64,000 bases of DNA from Elusimicrobiota bacterium (GTDB lineage Bacteria; Elusimicrobiota; UBA8919). Shown piece after piece: positions 36,137-45,509 of the stretch (within the stretch, counting starts at the first letter, position 1; each line of letters starts with the position of its first letter). The position numbers and the translations under genes were made by a program. The notes beneath the pieces are model-generated. The model ran no database searches. It was not told the DNA's origin and saw only the letters and a program-made list of their open reading frames with translations. The stretch lies in assembly GCA_028718185.1 (NCBI GenBank), contig JAQUMH010000001.1:95186-159185 (forward strand), given 5' to 3'.

Positions 36137-37726
36137 ATGGAGCAAAATAATATTGTTAAACGTTGTGCTGTATATACAAGAGTATCTACAGAAGAGCAGG
36201 GTAGAGGTTCAGATTTCACTTCAATAGATAATCAAAGAGAATGTAGTAAAGATTTCATTAAAAGTCAAAAAACAGTAGGTTGGCAAGTTTATCCTGAAAG
36301 TTACGATGATATTGGTTTTTCTGCAAAAAACATTGAACGACCTGCACTAAAAAGATTATTGACTGATATTCGCCAAAAAAAGTTTGATATTGTTGTAGCA
36401 TATAAATTTGACCGACTTTCACGCAATATAAAAGATTTTGTTAAGATATTAGACATATTTGAACAATATGGTGTATCTTTCGTAGCAGTAACACAACGGT
36501 TTGATACTTCCACTTCTACAGGTAGAATGATGATGACTATGTTAATGGGATTTGCCCAGTTTGAACGAGATATAATTAGCGAACGAACACACGATAAATT
36601 AAAAGCAATGGCAGAGAAAGGTAAATGGCGAGGTGGAGTACCTATTATTGGTTATGATATTAAAGACAAGAAACTTGTTGTAAATGAAAATGAATCAGAA
36701 CAAGCAATTGACCAGTTTTCATTTTATCTTAAAGAAAAATCTTTAAGCAAAGCCGCTAAATTATTAAATGCAAAAAACTACAGGTTAAAAGAATGGATTA
36801 CAAAAGCAGGTAATAAAATTGGCGGTAGAAAATATAATAAATGCAATCTTGCTTTTATTTTAAGAAATCCTCTACATATAGGAAAAATACGCTATAAAGA
36901 TACTTTATACAATGGCGAACATAAATCAATAATCCCAGATAAGCTATGGAATGTAGTTCAAAAACTTTTAGATAAAAACGGGATAACACATAAATCTGAA
37001 AATCAAGATAAACATAATTTTTTATTGAAAGGGTTAATAAGATGTAATTACTGTAGTTCAATGATGTCGCCAAATTTTGCTTATTCTCCCAATAATCATA
37101 AATATTTTTATTACAAATGTGTAAAGGTTTACAAAATGGATAAAACTGCTTGTAAAATTGGAAGTGTTCCAGCAAGAGAAATTGAAAAAATTGTTATTCA
37201 GAGATTAGCATTTCTTGGGAATAACAAAACTATTATAGAAAAAATAACAAAAAAAGCATTGGAGTCAAGTTATAACGAATTACCAACTTTAGAAAAAGAA
37301 AAAGTAAAATTAAATAGAGAATATACCAAGATTGAGCAAGAAGGTAAAAATTTAGTAGATATTCTTGCAAAAGATGAACAAAAGAAAAATAATGATTTTG
37401 TATTAACAAAATTAGATGAAATGCAAAAAAGTAAAAATGCTTTATCCGAAAAGAAAGAACAAATTGCCCTTGAAATAAACAAACTACAAAACAGAGTTAT
37501 TGATGCTGAAATTATAAGAAAAAATCTACAGACTTTTGAGAAAATTTTTGATAAACTTACACCTGTTGAACAGAAAGAGTTATTACAACTCCTGATTAAA
37601 GAAGTTATTTATGATGAGGACAATTCTAAAATAAAAATAAGCCTACGCCAGTTACCTGACATAAACTTATTTATTCAAGATAAAAATGTATGTTTTGACG
37701 AGAGTATGGTTAGTCTGCCAGGCTAG
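36137..37726 (+). CDS. Large serine recombinase
   Basis: 529 residues. The N-terminal resolvase domain has the nucleophile in YTRVSTEEQ (Ser17), FDRLSRN and the RMMMTMLMGFAQFERDIISERT helix. A recombinase domain follows (180-290), then a zinc ribbon with Cys303, 306, 328 and 339, and a coiled coil (380-470). This is the complete large-serine-recombinase architecture, so it is likely functional. GGGGG precedes the ATG. The stop codon falls inside the 3' end of the oppositely oriented tRNA-Gln gene (12-bp overlap), suggesting a junction between element and chromosome. Confidence 0.95.
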   Translation: MEQNNIVKRCAVYTRVSTEEQGRGSDFTSIDNQRECSKDFIKSQKTVGWQVYPESYDDIGFSAKNIERPALKRLLTDIRQKKFDIVVAYKFDRLSRNIKDFVKILDIFEQYGVSFVAVTQRFDTSTSTGRMMMTMLMGFAQFERDIISERTHDKLKAMAEKGKWRGGVPIIGYDIKDKKLVVNENESEQAIDQFSFYLKEKSLSKAAKLLNAKNYRLKEWITKAGNKIGGRKYNKCNLAFILRNPLHIGKIRYKDTLYNGEHKSIIPDKLWNVVQKLLDKNGITHKSENQDKHNFLLKGLIRCNYCSSMMSPNFAYSPNNHKYFYYKCVKVYKMDKTACKIGSVPAREIEKIVIQRLAFLGNNKTIIEKITKKALESSYNELPTLEKEKVKLNREYTKIEQEGKNLVDILAKDEQKKNNDFVLTKLDEMQKSKNALSEKKEQIALEINKLQNRVIDAEIIRKNLQTFEKIFDKLTPVEQKELLQLLIKEVIYDEDNSKIKISLRQLPDINLFIQDKNVCFDESMVSLPG

Positions 37727-37785
37727 GACTCGAACCTAGAACAAGGCGTCCAGAGCGCCCCGTGTTACCATTACACCACCCGGCA
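37715..37785 (-). tRNA. tRNA-Gln (anticodon CTG)
   Basis: 71-nt cloverleaf on the minus strand: acceptor TGCCGGG/CCTGGCA, D arm GTG...CAC, anticodon arm GGGCG-CTCTGGA-CGCCT (anticodon CTG, codon CAG), T arm CTAGG-TTCGAGT-CCTAG, discriminator G. CCA is not encoded. The last 12 bp overlap the serine recombinase ORF on the other strand. It lies near gltX. Confidence 0.93.
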
Positions 37786-37796
37786 ACTTTTATATT

Positions 37797-37892
37797 ATAG
37801 AGTTTTAGAGTTATAGGGTTTTAGGGTTTAGTCTATAACTCTACGAACTCTATAACCCTATAACCCTATAACCCTATAACTCTATAACTCTT
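37797..37892. repeat. Telomere-like simple repeat array 1
   Basis: T/G-rich words (AGAGTTATAGGGTTTTAGGG) on the left switch to A/C-rich words (AACCCTATAACCCTATAACT) on the right, so the array can fold back on itself. The period is about 8. It ends at the stop of the DUF1844 gene. Confidence 0.75.
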
Positions 37893-37893
37893 T

Positions 37894-38184
37894 TCAGTTA
37901 CTACGATGCTCGATTTTTGTATCTTTTTGCAGTTCGTCAACAAAATTCAACTGCAAATCCGATAAAGTTGATTCCAAAAATTTATTCTCATCTTCACTTA
38001 AATTACCTTTTGTTTTTACTTTAAGCATTTCAATCATATCAATTGAAATTTTCGCTTGTTCTAAATTTTTTTCAACCTTACTTGTTAACGGATTGGAAAT
38101 CTTCCCCATTTGCTGCATAGCAGCAGATGATAGTGAAAACAACAAACTTAAAAAATATTCATCAATTTTTCCCTGTTCAGTCAT
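37894..38184 (-). CDS. DUF1844 family protein
   Basis: 96 residues with the DUF1844 pattern: FLSLLFSLSSAAMQQMGKISNPLTSKVEKNLEQAKISIDMIEMLKVKTKGNLSEDENKFLESTLSDLQLNFV (quoted in pieces: SAAMQQMG, NPLTSKVEKNLEQAK, KTKGNLSEDE). All-helical cytosolic protein; function unknown. It overlaps gltX by 8 bp. Confidence 0.82.
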   Translation of the reverse strand: MTEQGKIDEYFLSLLFSLSSAAMQQMGKISNPLTSKVEKNLEQAKISIDMIEMLKVKTKGNLSEDENKFLESTLSDLQLNFVDELQKDTKIEHRSN

Positions 38185-39604
38185 TGCAACCTCCGATTAC
38201 ATTTTTTATTCTTAGTAAAGCCCTATCCCTGCCTAAAAGTTCTATCATATGAAAAAGTGACGGACCTTCAGCTCGCCCTGAAACTGATATTCTTACCGGG
38301 TGAAATATTTGTGAAGTCTTTAATGATTTTGCTTCTGCATATTTTCTTGTTTCGTTTTCTATTTCCGCAGCCGTAAAGTCTTTTGTATTTTTGTATATTT
38401 CATAAATATCAATTAGTATTTTTTTTACTCCGTCTTTTTCAATAACTTTCTGAACCGCTTTTTCATCGTAAACAATATCTTCCTTTAAGAAAAAACTAAT
38501 AAGGTCAGGTATGTCAGATAAAAGTTTTATTTTATCCTGCTCCAATAAAATACATTTTTTCAAAAATTCGAAATTATTTGTTTCAAACCCTGCTTTTTGA
38601 ATAAAAGGTATTGCCCTGTTTGTAAGTTCATCTATTGTCATTTTTCTTATATACTCACCGTTCATCCAAAGCAATTTTTGTGTATCAAATATCGCACCTG
38701 ATTTACCACATCTTTCAAGTGTAAATTTTTCAATTAATTCTTCTTTAGTAAAAATCTGCTGGCTATCTTCGGTTGACCACCCAAGCAACGCTATGTAATT
38801 TAAAATCGCTTCTTGTAAATATCCTTTATCCCTGTAATCTTCTACAGCAACATCACCTTGACGTTTACTCAACTTGGATTTATCAGGGTTTAAGAGTAGT
38901 GGAAGATGTGCAAACATTGGCGGTGCCCAGCCAAAATATCTATATAGTATTATATGTTTCGGCGTAGAAGAAAGCCATTCCTCACCGCGTATTACATGTG
39001 TAATTTCCATTTCGTGGTCATCTATAACATTTGCCAAATGATATGTCGGATAACCGTCAGATTTTAATATTACCTGGTCATCAATCAAAGAACCGTGAAA
39101 TTTTACTTTACCCCTGATAACGTCTTCAAATGCAATCTCTTCGGACGGCATCTTCATTCTAACAGTAAAAGGTTTTTCTTTTGATAATTTTTCCGACTCT
39201 TCCTTAGAGATATTTTTACAACATCCATCATACTTTGGCGGCTGTTTCTTAGCTATTTGATTTTTCCTCATTTCATCCAGCCGCTCAGATGAACAAAAAC
39301 ATCTATATGCAAAATCTTTTTCCAAAAGTTGCTGAACGTGTTTTTTATAAATATCTAAACGTTTTGACTGAACAACCAGTTCATCATCATATTCTAATCC
39401 GCACCACTTTAATATGTCTAAAAGTTTTTCAACTGCTCCTTCAATATATCTGGTCCTATCAGTATCTTCAATACGCAGTAAAAACTTCCCCTTATTATGT
39501 CTTGCAAAAATATAGTTATAAAGCGCAGTCCTAAGACCGCCTATATGCAAAAACCCCGTAGGCGAAGGCGCAAACCGCACACGAATAGTGTTAATAGAGT
39601 TCAT
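38177..39604 (-). CDS. gltX: Glutamyl-tRNA synthetase
   Basis: 475-residue class I synthetase. It has APSPTGFLHIGGLRTALYNY (HIGH-type motif), a Cys-containing RCFCSSERLDEM insertion, and KLSKRQGDVAVEDYRDKGY (KMSKS-type). The C-terminal anticodon-binding domain is discriminating/non-discriminating undetermined; a non-discriminating enzyme would also charge tRNA-Gln, whose gene is close by. Flanked on both sides by simple repeat arrays. Confidence 0.96.
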   Translation of the reverse strand: MNSINTIRVRFAPSPTGFLHIGGLRTALYNYIFARHNKGKFLLRIEDTDRTRYIEGAVEKLLDILKWCGLEYDDELVVQSKRLDIYKKHVQQLLEKDFAYRCFCSSERLDEMRKNQIAKKQPPKYDGCCKNISKEESEKLSKEKPFTVRMKMPSEEIAFEDVIRGKVKFHGSLIDDQVILKSDGYPTYHLANVIDDHEMEITHVIRGEEWLSSTPKHIILYRYFGWAPPMFAHLPLLLNPDKSKLSKRQGDVAVEDYRDKGYLQEAILNYIALLGWSTEDSQQIFTKEELIEKFTLERCGKSGAIFDTQKLLWMNGEYIRKMTIDELTNRAIPFIQKAGFETNNFEFLKKCILLEQDKIKLLSDIPDLISFFLKEDIVYDEKAVQKVIEKDGVKKILIDIYEIYKNTKDFTAAEIENETRKYAEAKSLKTSQIFHPVRISVSGRAEGPSLFHMIELLGRDRALLRIKNVIGGCND

Positions 39605-39776
39605 AGAGTTTTAGAGTTCATAGAGTTCATAGAGTTTTAGAGTTCATAGAGTTCATAGAGTTTTAGAGTTTATAGAGTTCATAGAGTTCATAGAGTTTTA
39701 AAGTTTAAACCCTATAACCCTATAACCCCATAACCCTATAACTCAATAACTCCATAACCCTATAACCCTTTTAATA
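39605..39776. repeat. Telomere-like simple repeat array 2
   Basis: About 170 bp of AGTTCATAGAG and AGTTTTAGAG words, then a palindromic centre GTTTAAAC (39703-39710), then ACCCTATA and ACTCAATA words. Period 8-11. The polarity switch lets it form a long hairpin. It separates gltX from hisG. Confidence 0.8.
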
Positions 39777-40643
39777 TATAACTTTGTTAAGCGGATATTC
39801 TATAATTCCTTCAGCACCTAATCTTTTCAGTTCCGGAATTATTTTTTTCAAGGTCTTTTCTTCCATAATTACTTCTAACGCAACCCAACCGGGGATTGTA
39901 AGCCTTGAAACTGTCGGCCTTTTAAGAGCCGGAAGAATATTCATAATTTTGGCAATATCATTTTCTTTAAGATTCATCTTCAATCCAACCATTCCGAACG
40001 CTTCAAGCGCACCTTTCAGGAGTATCGAAAGATTTTCTATCTTTCTCTTTTTCCATGGATTTTTTATTGAATTTTTATTAGCGATTAATCGCGTGGTAGA
40101 TGTTAAAACTTCGTCTATAATCTCTAAGTTATTAGCCCTTAACGATGAACCTGTTTCTGTTAACTCTACAATAGCATCTACGAGCGTAGGTGTCTTTGCT
40201 TCAGTGGCGCCCCACGAAAACTCAACTTCTGCTTTTACTTTATTTTTTGCAAGATATTTTTTTACAACATTTACCAATTCCGTTGCAATCCTCTTACCTC
40301 TGAGATTCTTTACTGATTTAATTTTGGAATTTTTAGGCACCGCAAGAACCCACCTGACAGGCCGGAAACTACTCTTAGCATAACGCAACTCAGATATCTC
40401 TTTTACATCAGTACCTGATTCACAAATCCAATCATACCCGGTAATTCCTGCATCAAAAACACCGTCTTCAACATATTTTGCAATCTCTTGAGAACGAACC
40501 AGCATGATTTCCAATTCTTCATCATCAGAGCTTGGAAAATACGAACGTTCAGACGCAAATATTTTTATTCCCGCTTTTTTAAAAAGCTCAAAAGTCGCTT
40601 CCTGTAAACTCCCCTTTGGCAACCCAATCTTAATTTTATTCAT
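39771..40643 (-). CDS. hisG: ATP phosphoribosyltransferase, long form
   Basis: 290 residues starting at the ATG at 40643. First enzyme of histidine synthesis. It has [28 protein letters not shown], the phosphate-binding [14 protein letters not shown] signature and a C-terminal ACT/PII-like regulatory domain ([21 protein letters not shown]), so it is the hexameric form regulated by histidine and needs no HisZ. No other his genes are nearby. Confidence 0.95.
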   Translation of the reverse strand: MNKIKIGLPKGSLQEATFELFKKAGIKIFASERSYFPSSDDEELEIMLVRSQEIAKYVEDGVFDAGITGYDWICESGTDVKEISELRYAKSSFRPVRWVLAVPKNSKIKSVKNLRGKRIATELVNVVKKYLAKNKVKAEVEFSWGATEAKTPTLVDAIVELTETGSSLRANNLEIIDEVLTSTTRLIANKNSIKNPWKKRKIENLSILLKGALEAFGMVGLKMNLKENDIAKIMNILPALKRPTVSRLTIPGWVALEVIMEEKTLKKIIPELKRLGAEGIIEYPLNKVIY

Positions 40644-40664
40644 TTTATCCTCCACTACAACTAC

Positions 40665-40737
40665 AGTTATTGGGTTATAGCGTTATAGGGTTATAGGGTT
40701 TAAACTCTAAAACTCTAAAAACTCTAAAACCCTATAA
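40665..40737. repeat. Telomere-like simple repeat array 3
   Basis: GTTATAGGGTTATAGG words, centre GTTTAAAC (40698-40705), then CTCTAAAACTCTAAAA and CCCTATAAC. Same design as arrays 1 and 2. Confidence 0.78.
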
Positions 40738-41067
40738 CTACTTCTTACAATACGGTCCGCTTTTATTACGCCATGCTTCGGCAAAACCGGACTTTATCCA
40801 ATCAAGTGCTGCTTGTTGTAAACCGACATCATAACCTAACTTTTGAGATAGAAACCATTTATGCTTTTCCATCTCTTTCTTTTGCGCTTCAAAATCAGCT
40901 TTCATTTTTTCTGCACGCCATTTTTTCGAGTGATTATTAAACCAGTCTTGTAATGCAAAATCAATACCAACATCGCGGCACGCTTTCTCCGACAAATACC
41001 ACTTGTTGGTAAGAACAGCATTAATTTCATCTAAAGACAATACATCAAGTTTAGGATTCCCTTCCAT
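40738..41067 (-). CDS. Protein with two copies of a KWYLSExxxxDVG domain
   Basis: 109 residues built from two homologous segments: NKWYLSEKACRDVGIDFALQDW (about 22-43) and HKWFLSQKLGYDVGLQQAALDW (about 69-90), each followed by a WR motif. I do not recognise the family. No membrane segment or signal peptide. It is encoded between the hisG repeat array and the glycosyl-1-phosphate transferase; the internal duplication suggests a small helical binding module. Confidence 0.65.
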   Translation of the reverse strand: MEGNPKLDVLSLDEINAVLTNKWYLSEKACRDVGIDFALQDWFNNHSKKWRAEKMKADFEAQKKEMEKHKWFLSQKLGYDVGLQQAALDWIKSGFAEAWRNKSGPYCKK

Positions 41068-41119
41068 AAAATAATCTCCGTTTTAAGTTACTTTTTGTTG
41101 AAAAAGGCACAAAAACTAT

Positions 41120-42169
41120 TTAAACTTTACCGTTAAAAACAGTAATTAAAATTGCACACATCGACAAAACAAAAGTAATAACATATACCAAAAGCACAAT
41201 TTCCCTGTGGGTCCAACCGATATTTAATAACCTGTGATGAAAATGTCCTTTATCTGCTTCCATTATCGGTTTCTTGTTATGAAATCTTCTTACTATTGAA
41301 AATGCAACATCTAAAACCGGTAAAGCAACGACCGTTATTGGGATAAAAAGCGCAACGACTGCTGTTGTTTTAAGTGTTCCTATTACACTAATTGCTCCAA
41401 GCATAAATCCCAAAAATTGACTGCCGCTATCACCCATGAATATTTTTGCAGGATGAAAATTATGATACAAGAAACCTATACAGGTACCGGTAAGAGCAGC
41501 ACAAAGAATAGCTGCAAGTTTTAACTGCTTTGAAAAAAGAATTACTTTTGTATCACTTTGCAGTATTGCAACAATTAAAAATGCAGAAGAAGCAATCGCA
41601 ACAATACCTGCCGCAAGCCCGTCAAGGCCGTCAATAAGATTTATGGTATTCATAAAACCAATAAGCCAAAAAACAGTAATTATCTGACTCACCAGCAAAG
41701 GAAAATTCATATAATTACTGATAAAAGGCAAATTCAATCCTGATATATTTACACCATAACTTATAACTGCTAACGCGGCAATGATTTGTATTAAAAATTT
41801 CGGAAATGGTAACACACTTTTTTTATCATCCCATAAACCTAAAATAAATACAATTGTTCCGCCGACTAATATTCCCATTAGTTGTTTGTCAATTGACAAA
41901 ACATCTACTAAAACATTTTTTACAATAACTTTATGCCGGAAAGCAAGCAAGGCACTAAACCGTGGAAAGGAATACAAACAAACAATTCCTGCTATAAAAC
42001 CCAGATATATAGCAATCCCTCCCCAACGCGGCATATTCCTAGAATGAATTTTCCGCCCGTCAGGACTATCGATTACATTATATTTTTTTGCTAACCATTT
42101 AGCAATAGGAGTTATTGTGAACGATACAAATAAAGCGATAACAAACGCAGATAAATACAAATAATTCAT
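41120..42169 (-). CDS. MraY/WecA-type undecaprenyl-phosphate sugar-1-phosphate transferase
   Basis: 349 residues, about ten membrane helices. Motifs include the Asp-rich LWDDKK loop, NTINLIDGLDGLAAG, FMGDSGSQFLGF and the C-terminal loop KGHFHHRLLNIGWTHREIVLL, as in WecA/TagO-like GlcNAc-1-phosphate transferases. The HFHHRL loop favours WecA over MraY. It starts polymers such as O-antigen or other envelope glycans. It follows glyA by 2 bp. Confidence 0.9.
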   Translation of the reverse strand: MNYLYLSAFVIALFVSFTITPIAKWLAKKYNVIDSPDGRKIHSRNMPRWGGIAIYLGFIAGIVCLYSFPRFSALLAFRHKVIVKNVLVDVLSIDKQLMGILVGGTIVFILGLWDDKKSVLPFPKFLIQIIAALAVISYGVNISGLNLPFISNYMNFPLLVSQIITVFWLIGFMNTINLIDGLDGLAAGIVAIASSAFLIVAILQSDTKVILFSKQLKLAAILCAALTGTCIGFLYHNFHPAKIFMGDSGSQFLGFMLGAISVIGTLKTTAVVALFIPITVVALPVLDVAFSIVRRFHNKKPIMEADKGHFHHRLLNIGWTHREIVLLVYVITFVLSMCAILITVFNGKV

Positions 42170-42171
42170 AG

Positions 42172-43419
42172 TTAACGTTCTAACCTATTTTTATAGATTG
42201 GAAATTTACTGCAAAGCAACCTGACCTTTGCTTTGATTTTTTTAAGACCATTCTCATTATCTTTTTGTGTTATTGCTTCTTTTATAAAACTTGCAATAAT
42301 ATGCATTTCTTTTTCTTTCATTCCTCTGGTAGTAACAGCAGGCGTTCCAATTCTTATTCCTGACGTGATAAAAGGTTTCTGAGTATCAAACGGGACAGAA
42401 TTTTTATTAACGGTAATACCTGCTTTATCCAATGCTTTTTCAATTTTTAATCCGGTAAGTTTCTTATTACTTAAATCAACAAGCAAAAGATGTGAATCTG
42501 TACCACCGGAAACAATTTCGAAACCATCTTCATGGAGTGCAGCAGCTAACTCCCTGGCATTTTTCAATATTTGTAACTGATATTTTCTAAACTCGGGTTT
42601 TAATGCTTCCCCGAAGGCAACAGCTTTTGCTGCAATTACATGCATAAGAGGCCCGCCCTGTGTTCCCGGAAAAACTGTTTTATCAATCACAGAAGCATAT
42701 TTTTCTTTACACATAATCATTCCACCGCGAGGACCCCTTAATGTTTTATGAGTCGTAGTCGTAACAAAATCAGCGTATGGAATCGGGGATGGATAAATAT
42801 CAGCAGCGATTAAACCGGCATAATGAGCTATATCAGCCATTAAATATGCGCCGACTTCATCACATATATTTCTGAACTTTTTCCAGTCAATAACCCTTGA
42901 ATATGCAGAAGTCCCTGCGACGATAAGTTTTGGCATGTGTTTTATAGCAAGCCGTTTGGCTTCCACGTAATCTATGAGACCGGTTTTTTTAGACACACCT
43001 ATCGGCACCGTCTTAAAATATTTTCCGGAAAAATTTACAGGATGTCCATGTGAAAGATGTCCGCCGTGAGATAAGTGCATTCCCATGATTGTATCGCCGA
43101 GATTTAACACGGCAAAATATACCGCCATATTTGCCTGGGTTCCCGAATGAGGCTGGACATTTACATGCTCACAATTAAAAAGCTTTGTTGCCCTTTCGAT
43201 TGCAATTTTTTCGGCAATATCAACAAACTGGCAACCTCCGTAATACCTCTTATCAGGATAACCTTCTGCATATTTATTTGTTAAAATAGACCCCTGGGCT
43301 TCCAAGACAGATTCAGATACAAAATTTTCAGAAGCGATCAACTCAAGATTTTCCGATTGCCTTTTCGTTTCGCTTTGAATCGCATCCCATATTTCATAAT
43401 CCGTTTTTTTCAAATTCAT
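42172..43419 (-). CDS. glyA: Serine hydroxymethyltransferase
   Basis: 415-residue PLP enzyme converting serine and tetrahydrofolate to glycine and methylenetetrahydrofolate. It has [38 protein letters not shown], the Schiff-base lysine in [14 protein letters not shown], and [17 protein letters not shown] near the C-terminus. Standard length. Confidence 0.97.
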   Translation of the reverse strand: MNLKKTDYEIWDAIQSETKRQSENLELIASENFVSESVLEAQGSILTNKYAEGYPDKRYYGGCQFVDIAEKIAIERATKLFNCEHVNVQPHSGTQANMAVYFAVLNLGDTIMGMHLSHGGHLSHGHPVNFSGKYFKTVPIGVSKKTGLIDYVEAKRLAIKHMPKLIVAGTSAYSRVIDWKKFRNICDEVGAYLMADIAHYAGLIAADIYPSPIPYADFVTTTTHKTLRGPRGGMIMCKEKYASVIDKTVFPGTQGGPLMHVIAAKAVAFGEALKPEFRKYQLQILKNARELAAALHEDGFEIVSGGTDSHLLLVDLSNKKLTGLKIEKALDKAGITVNKNSVPFDTQKPFITSGIRIGTPAVTTRGMKEKEMHIIASFIKEAITQKDNENGLKKIKAKVRLLCSKFPIYKNRLER

Positions 43420-43429
43420 TTTTTACTCC

Positions 43430-43550
43430 GTTTTTGAGATTGTAAAAAATAAACAATCACTGATTACACCGATTAAACACAAGATTACACAGATTAAAAC
43501 ATAGTTATAGTATCTGTGTAATCGCTTTTTAAAATCCGTGTAATCGTTTC
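43430..43550. repeat. ATTACACAGATTAAA-type repeat with inverted arm
   Basis: The glyA-tsaC gap has GATTACACAGATT words on the left and CTGTGTAATC words on the right (43440-43545), a long imperfect inverted repeat. No ORF. Confidence 0.6.
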
Positions 43551-44174
43551 TTACAATTTCATAAATTTTTCAATTTTCGCTTTGGTTATAGAACCCTCTC
43601 TTAAAATACTATACGGAAATCTGCTTACATCTACAATAGTAGATACTATACCTATTTTTGTGGTCCCGCCATCAATTAATATATCAACATTTTTTAACAA
43701 TTTCTTATTCAAATCCGGGATACAAACACAATTATTTTTCCCGGAAACATTTGCACTTGTACCAACAAGAGGACAACCCATTTCCTTTATTACGGAAAGC
43801 AGCAATTTGTTATCGGGAATCCTTACTGCAATTGTTTTTTTGCCACCGGTCAAAATCGTTCCAAGCTCGTTAGTCTCAAATATAAGAGTAAGCGGTCCGG
43901 GCCAAAACTGCCGCACCAATTTATTTGCGCCGGAAGGTAATTTTTTTACAATTTTTTTAATCTGTCCGATATTTTCAAAAAGAATCGGCAATGGTTTTTT
44001 ATAATCCCTGCCCTTAATCTTACATATTTTTTTTACTCCATGCCGGTGAAAAGCGTTCGTTCCAATACCATAAATAGTATCTGTAGGAAAAACTGCAATT
44101 TTACCTTCTTTTAATTCTCCGGCAATTTCTTTAATTACTTTTTTGTCTATTTTTTTTAATTTATAAGATTTCAT
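43551..44174 (-). CDS. tsaC: Threonylcarbamoyl-AMP synthase (Sua5/YwlC/TsaC family)
   Basis: 207 residues making threonylcarbamoyl-adenylate for tRNA t6A37. It has the N-terminal AVFPTDTIYGIGTNAF, KGRDYKKPLPILF, WPGPLTLIF, VAVRIPDN-like IAVRIPDN and LVGTSANVSG motifs and lacks the extra C-terminal Sua5 domain, so it is the short TsaC type. Upstream is a 150-bp gap of AATTTCTAT-like repeats. Confidence 0.93.
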   Translation of the reverse strand: MKSYKLKKIDKKVIKEIAGELKEGKIAVFPTDTIYGIGTNAFHRHGVKKICKIKGRDYKKPLPILFENIGQIKKIVKKLPSGANKLVRQFWPGPLTLIFETNELGTILTGGKKTIAVRIPDNKLLLSVIKEMGCPLVGTSANVSGKNNCVCIPDLNKKLLKNVDILIDGGTTKIGIVSTIVDVSRFPYSILREGSITKAKIEKFMKL

Positions 44175-44327
44175 TATTTATATTTCCAAACAAACAGAGA
44201 TTAAATGACATAGAAATTTACTTCGTGATATTTATTGAAACTTATTTAAATTTATTGTTAATTCCTTTATTTCTATCAATTTCCATAAATTTCAATTTTA
44301 ATTTCAAATTCTCTGAAGTACAATTTT
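44175..44327. repeat. Degenerate AATTTCTATCAATTT repeat
   Basis: Low-complexity gap between argJ and tsaC, built of AATTT and TTTCTAT words; the same type is found again at 53080-53138. No ORF or promoter is evident. Confidence 0.45.
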
Positions 44328-45509
44328 TCAACTTCTATACGAGGCGTTAACTTTTATATAACCTTCAGTAAAATCACAAGTATAAACAGTTGCAGATTCC
44401 CTGTCTATATTTAAATTAATGTTAATAGAAACTTCCTTTTGGGATATAACATCTTTTGCTCTTTTCTCTGAGAAATTTACCGGACTTCCTGTTTTAAAAA
44501 CATAAACGTTACCAAAGGAAATATCAACTTTTCTTGAATCTATTTCTACACCGCTTCTGCCGATTGCAGCTACAATTCTTCCCCAATTTGCATCATTTCC
44601 ATAGATTGCTGTCTTAACAAGCGGGGAATTAGCTACTATTTTTGCTACCTTCCTGGCATCTGAAAAACTTTTAGCACCTTTTACATTTACATTTATAAGT
44701 TTTGTTGCACCTTCACCGTCTTTTGCAAGCATCTTTGTAAGACCCATACAAACGTCAGTTAGTTTGTCACAAAACAATTGAAAATTTTTACCATTAGAAA
44801 TAACTCTGTTGCCCGCCTCACCATTGGCTAAAACAAGAACAGTATCATTAGTTGACGTATCGCTATCAACCGTCAAACAATTAAAACTTCTTTCAACTGC
44901 AATTTTCAAGGCACGCTCTAATGCTCTTTTAGTAATTGCAACATCAGTTAATACAAAAGAAAGCATTGTAGCCATATTCGGCTCAATCATACCCGAACCC
45001 TTCGCACAAGCCCAGATATTAACTTCAGAATTAAGAATTAAGAATTCAGAATTAAGAACTTTCGGAAAAGTATCAGTAGTCATAATTCCTTCAACTGCAT
45101 TCATTTCATTAACACGTGAATTCTTGAGCTCGTGAACAATATTCTTTATGCCTTTTTCTATTTTACTGATTGGTAAAAATTGACCTATTACTCCTGTCGA
45201 TGCGACTAATACATTTTTTGGGTTTATATTAAGTTCCTTTGCTGTTAATTCACATATCTTTTCAGCATCTTTAATACCCCTTTTACCGGTACACGCATTA
45301 GCACAACCCGAATTAGCTATAATCCCGTAAATTTTATTTCTTATGTTTTTTTGTGAAACTATCACAGGCGCCGCTTTAAAAATGTTTTTTGTAAACATTC
45401 CTGCAGCAACACAAGGTTTTCCCGAATAGAAAAGAGACAAATCTTTTTTCCCATTTTTCTTTATACCGCAATGTAACCCGTTAACAAAAAACCCTTTCGG
45501 AAAACTCAT
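44328..45509 (-). CDS. argJ: Ornithine acetyltransferase / N-acetylglutamate synthase
   Basis: 393 residues. Bifunctional enzyme of the cyclic arginine pathway, autocleaved before the Thr of the MATML motif (KGSGMIEPNMATML). Other motifs: SGCANACTGKRG, DSDTSTNDTV, GEGATKL, GNDANWGRI. Just before the KGSGM motif an insertion VLNSEFLILNSEVN is encoded by a tandem GAATTCTTAATTCTT repeat, in place of the usual REVEIGGK-type strand. The start overlaps argC by 4 bp. Confidence 0.95.
   Translation of the reverse strand: MSFPKGFFVNGLHCGIKKNGKKDLSLFYSGKPCVAAGMFTKNIFKAAPVIVSQKNIRNKIYGIIANSGCANACTGKRGIKDAEKICELTAKELNINPKNVLVASTGVIGQFLPISKIEKGIKNIVHELKNSRVNEMNAVEGIMTTDTFPKVLNSEFLILNSEVNIWACAKGSGMIEPNMATMLSFVLTDVAITKRALERALKIAVERSFNCLTVDSDTSTNDTVLVLANGEAGNRVISNGKNFQLFCDKLTDVCMGLTKMLAKDGEGATKLINVNVKGAKSFSDARKVAKIVANSPLVKTAIYGNDANWGRIVAAIGRSGVEIDSRKVDISFGNVYVFKTGSPVNFSEKRAKDVISQKEVSININLNIDRESATVYTCDFTEGYIKVNASYRS

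Noticed and set aside
37797-40737. CRISPR array
   Set aside because: The arrays are simple 8-11-bp words with polarity switch, without spacers or conserved long repeats, and there are no cas genes.
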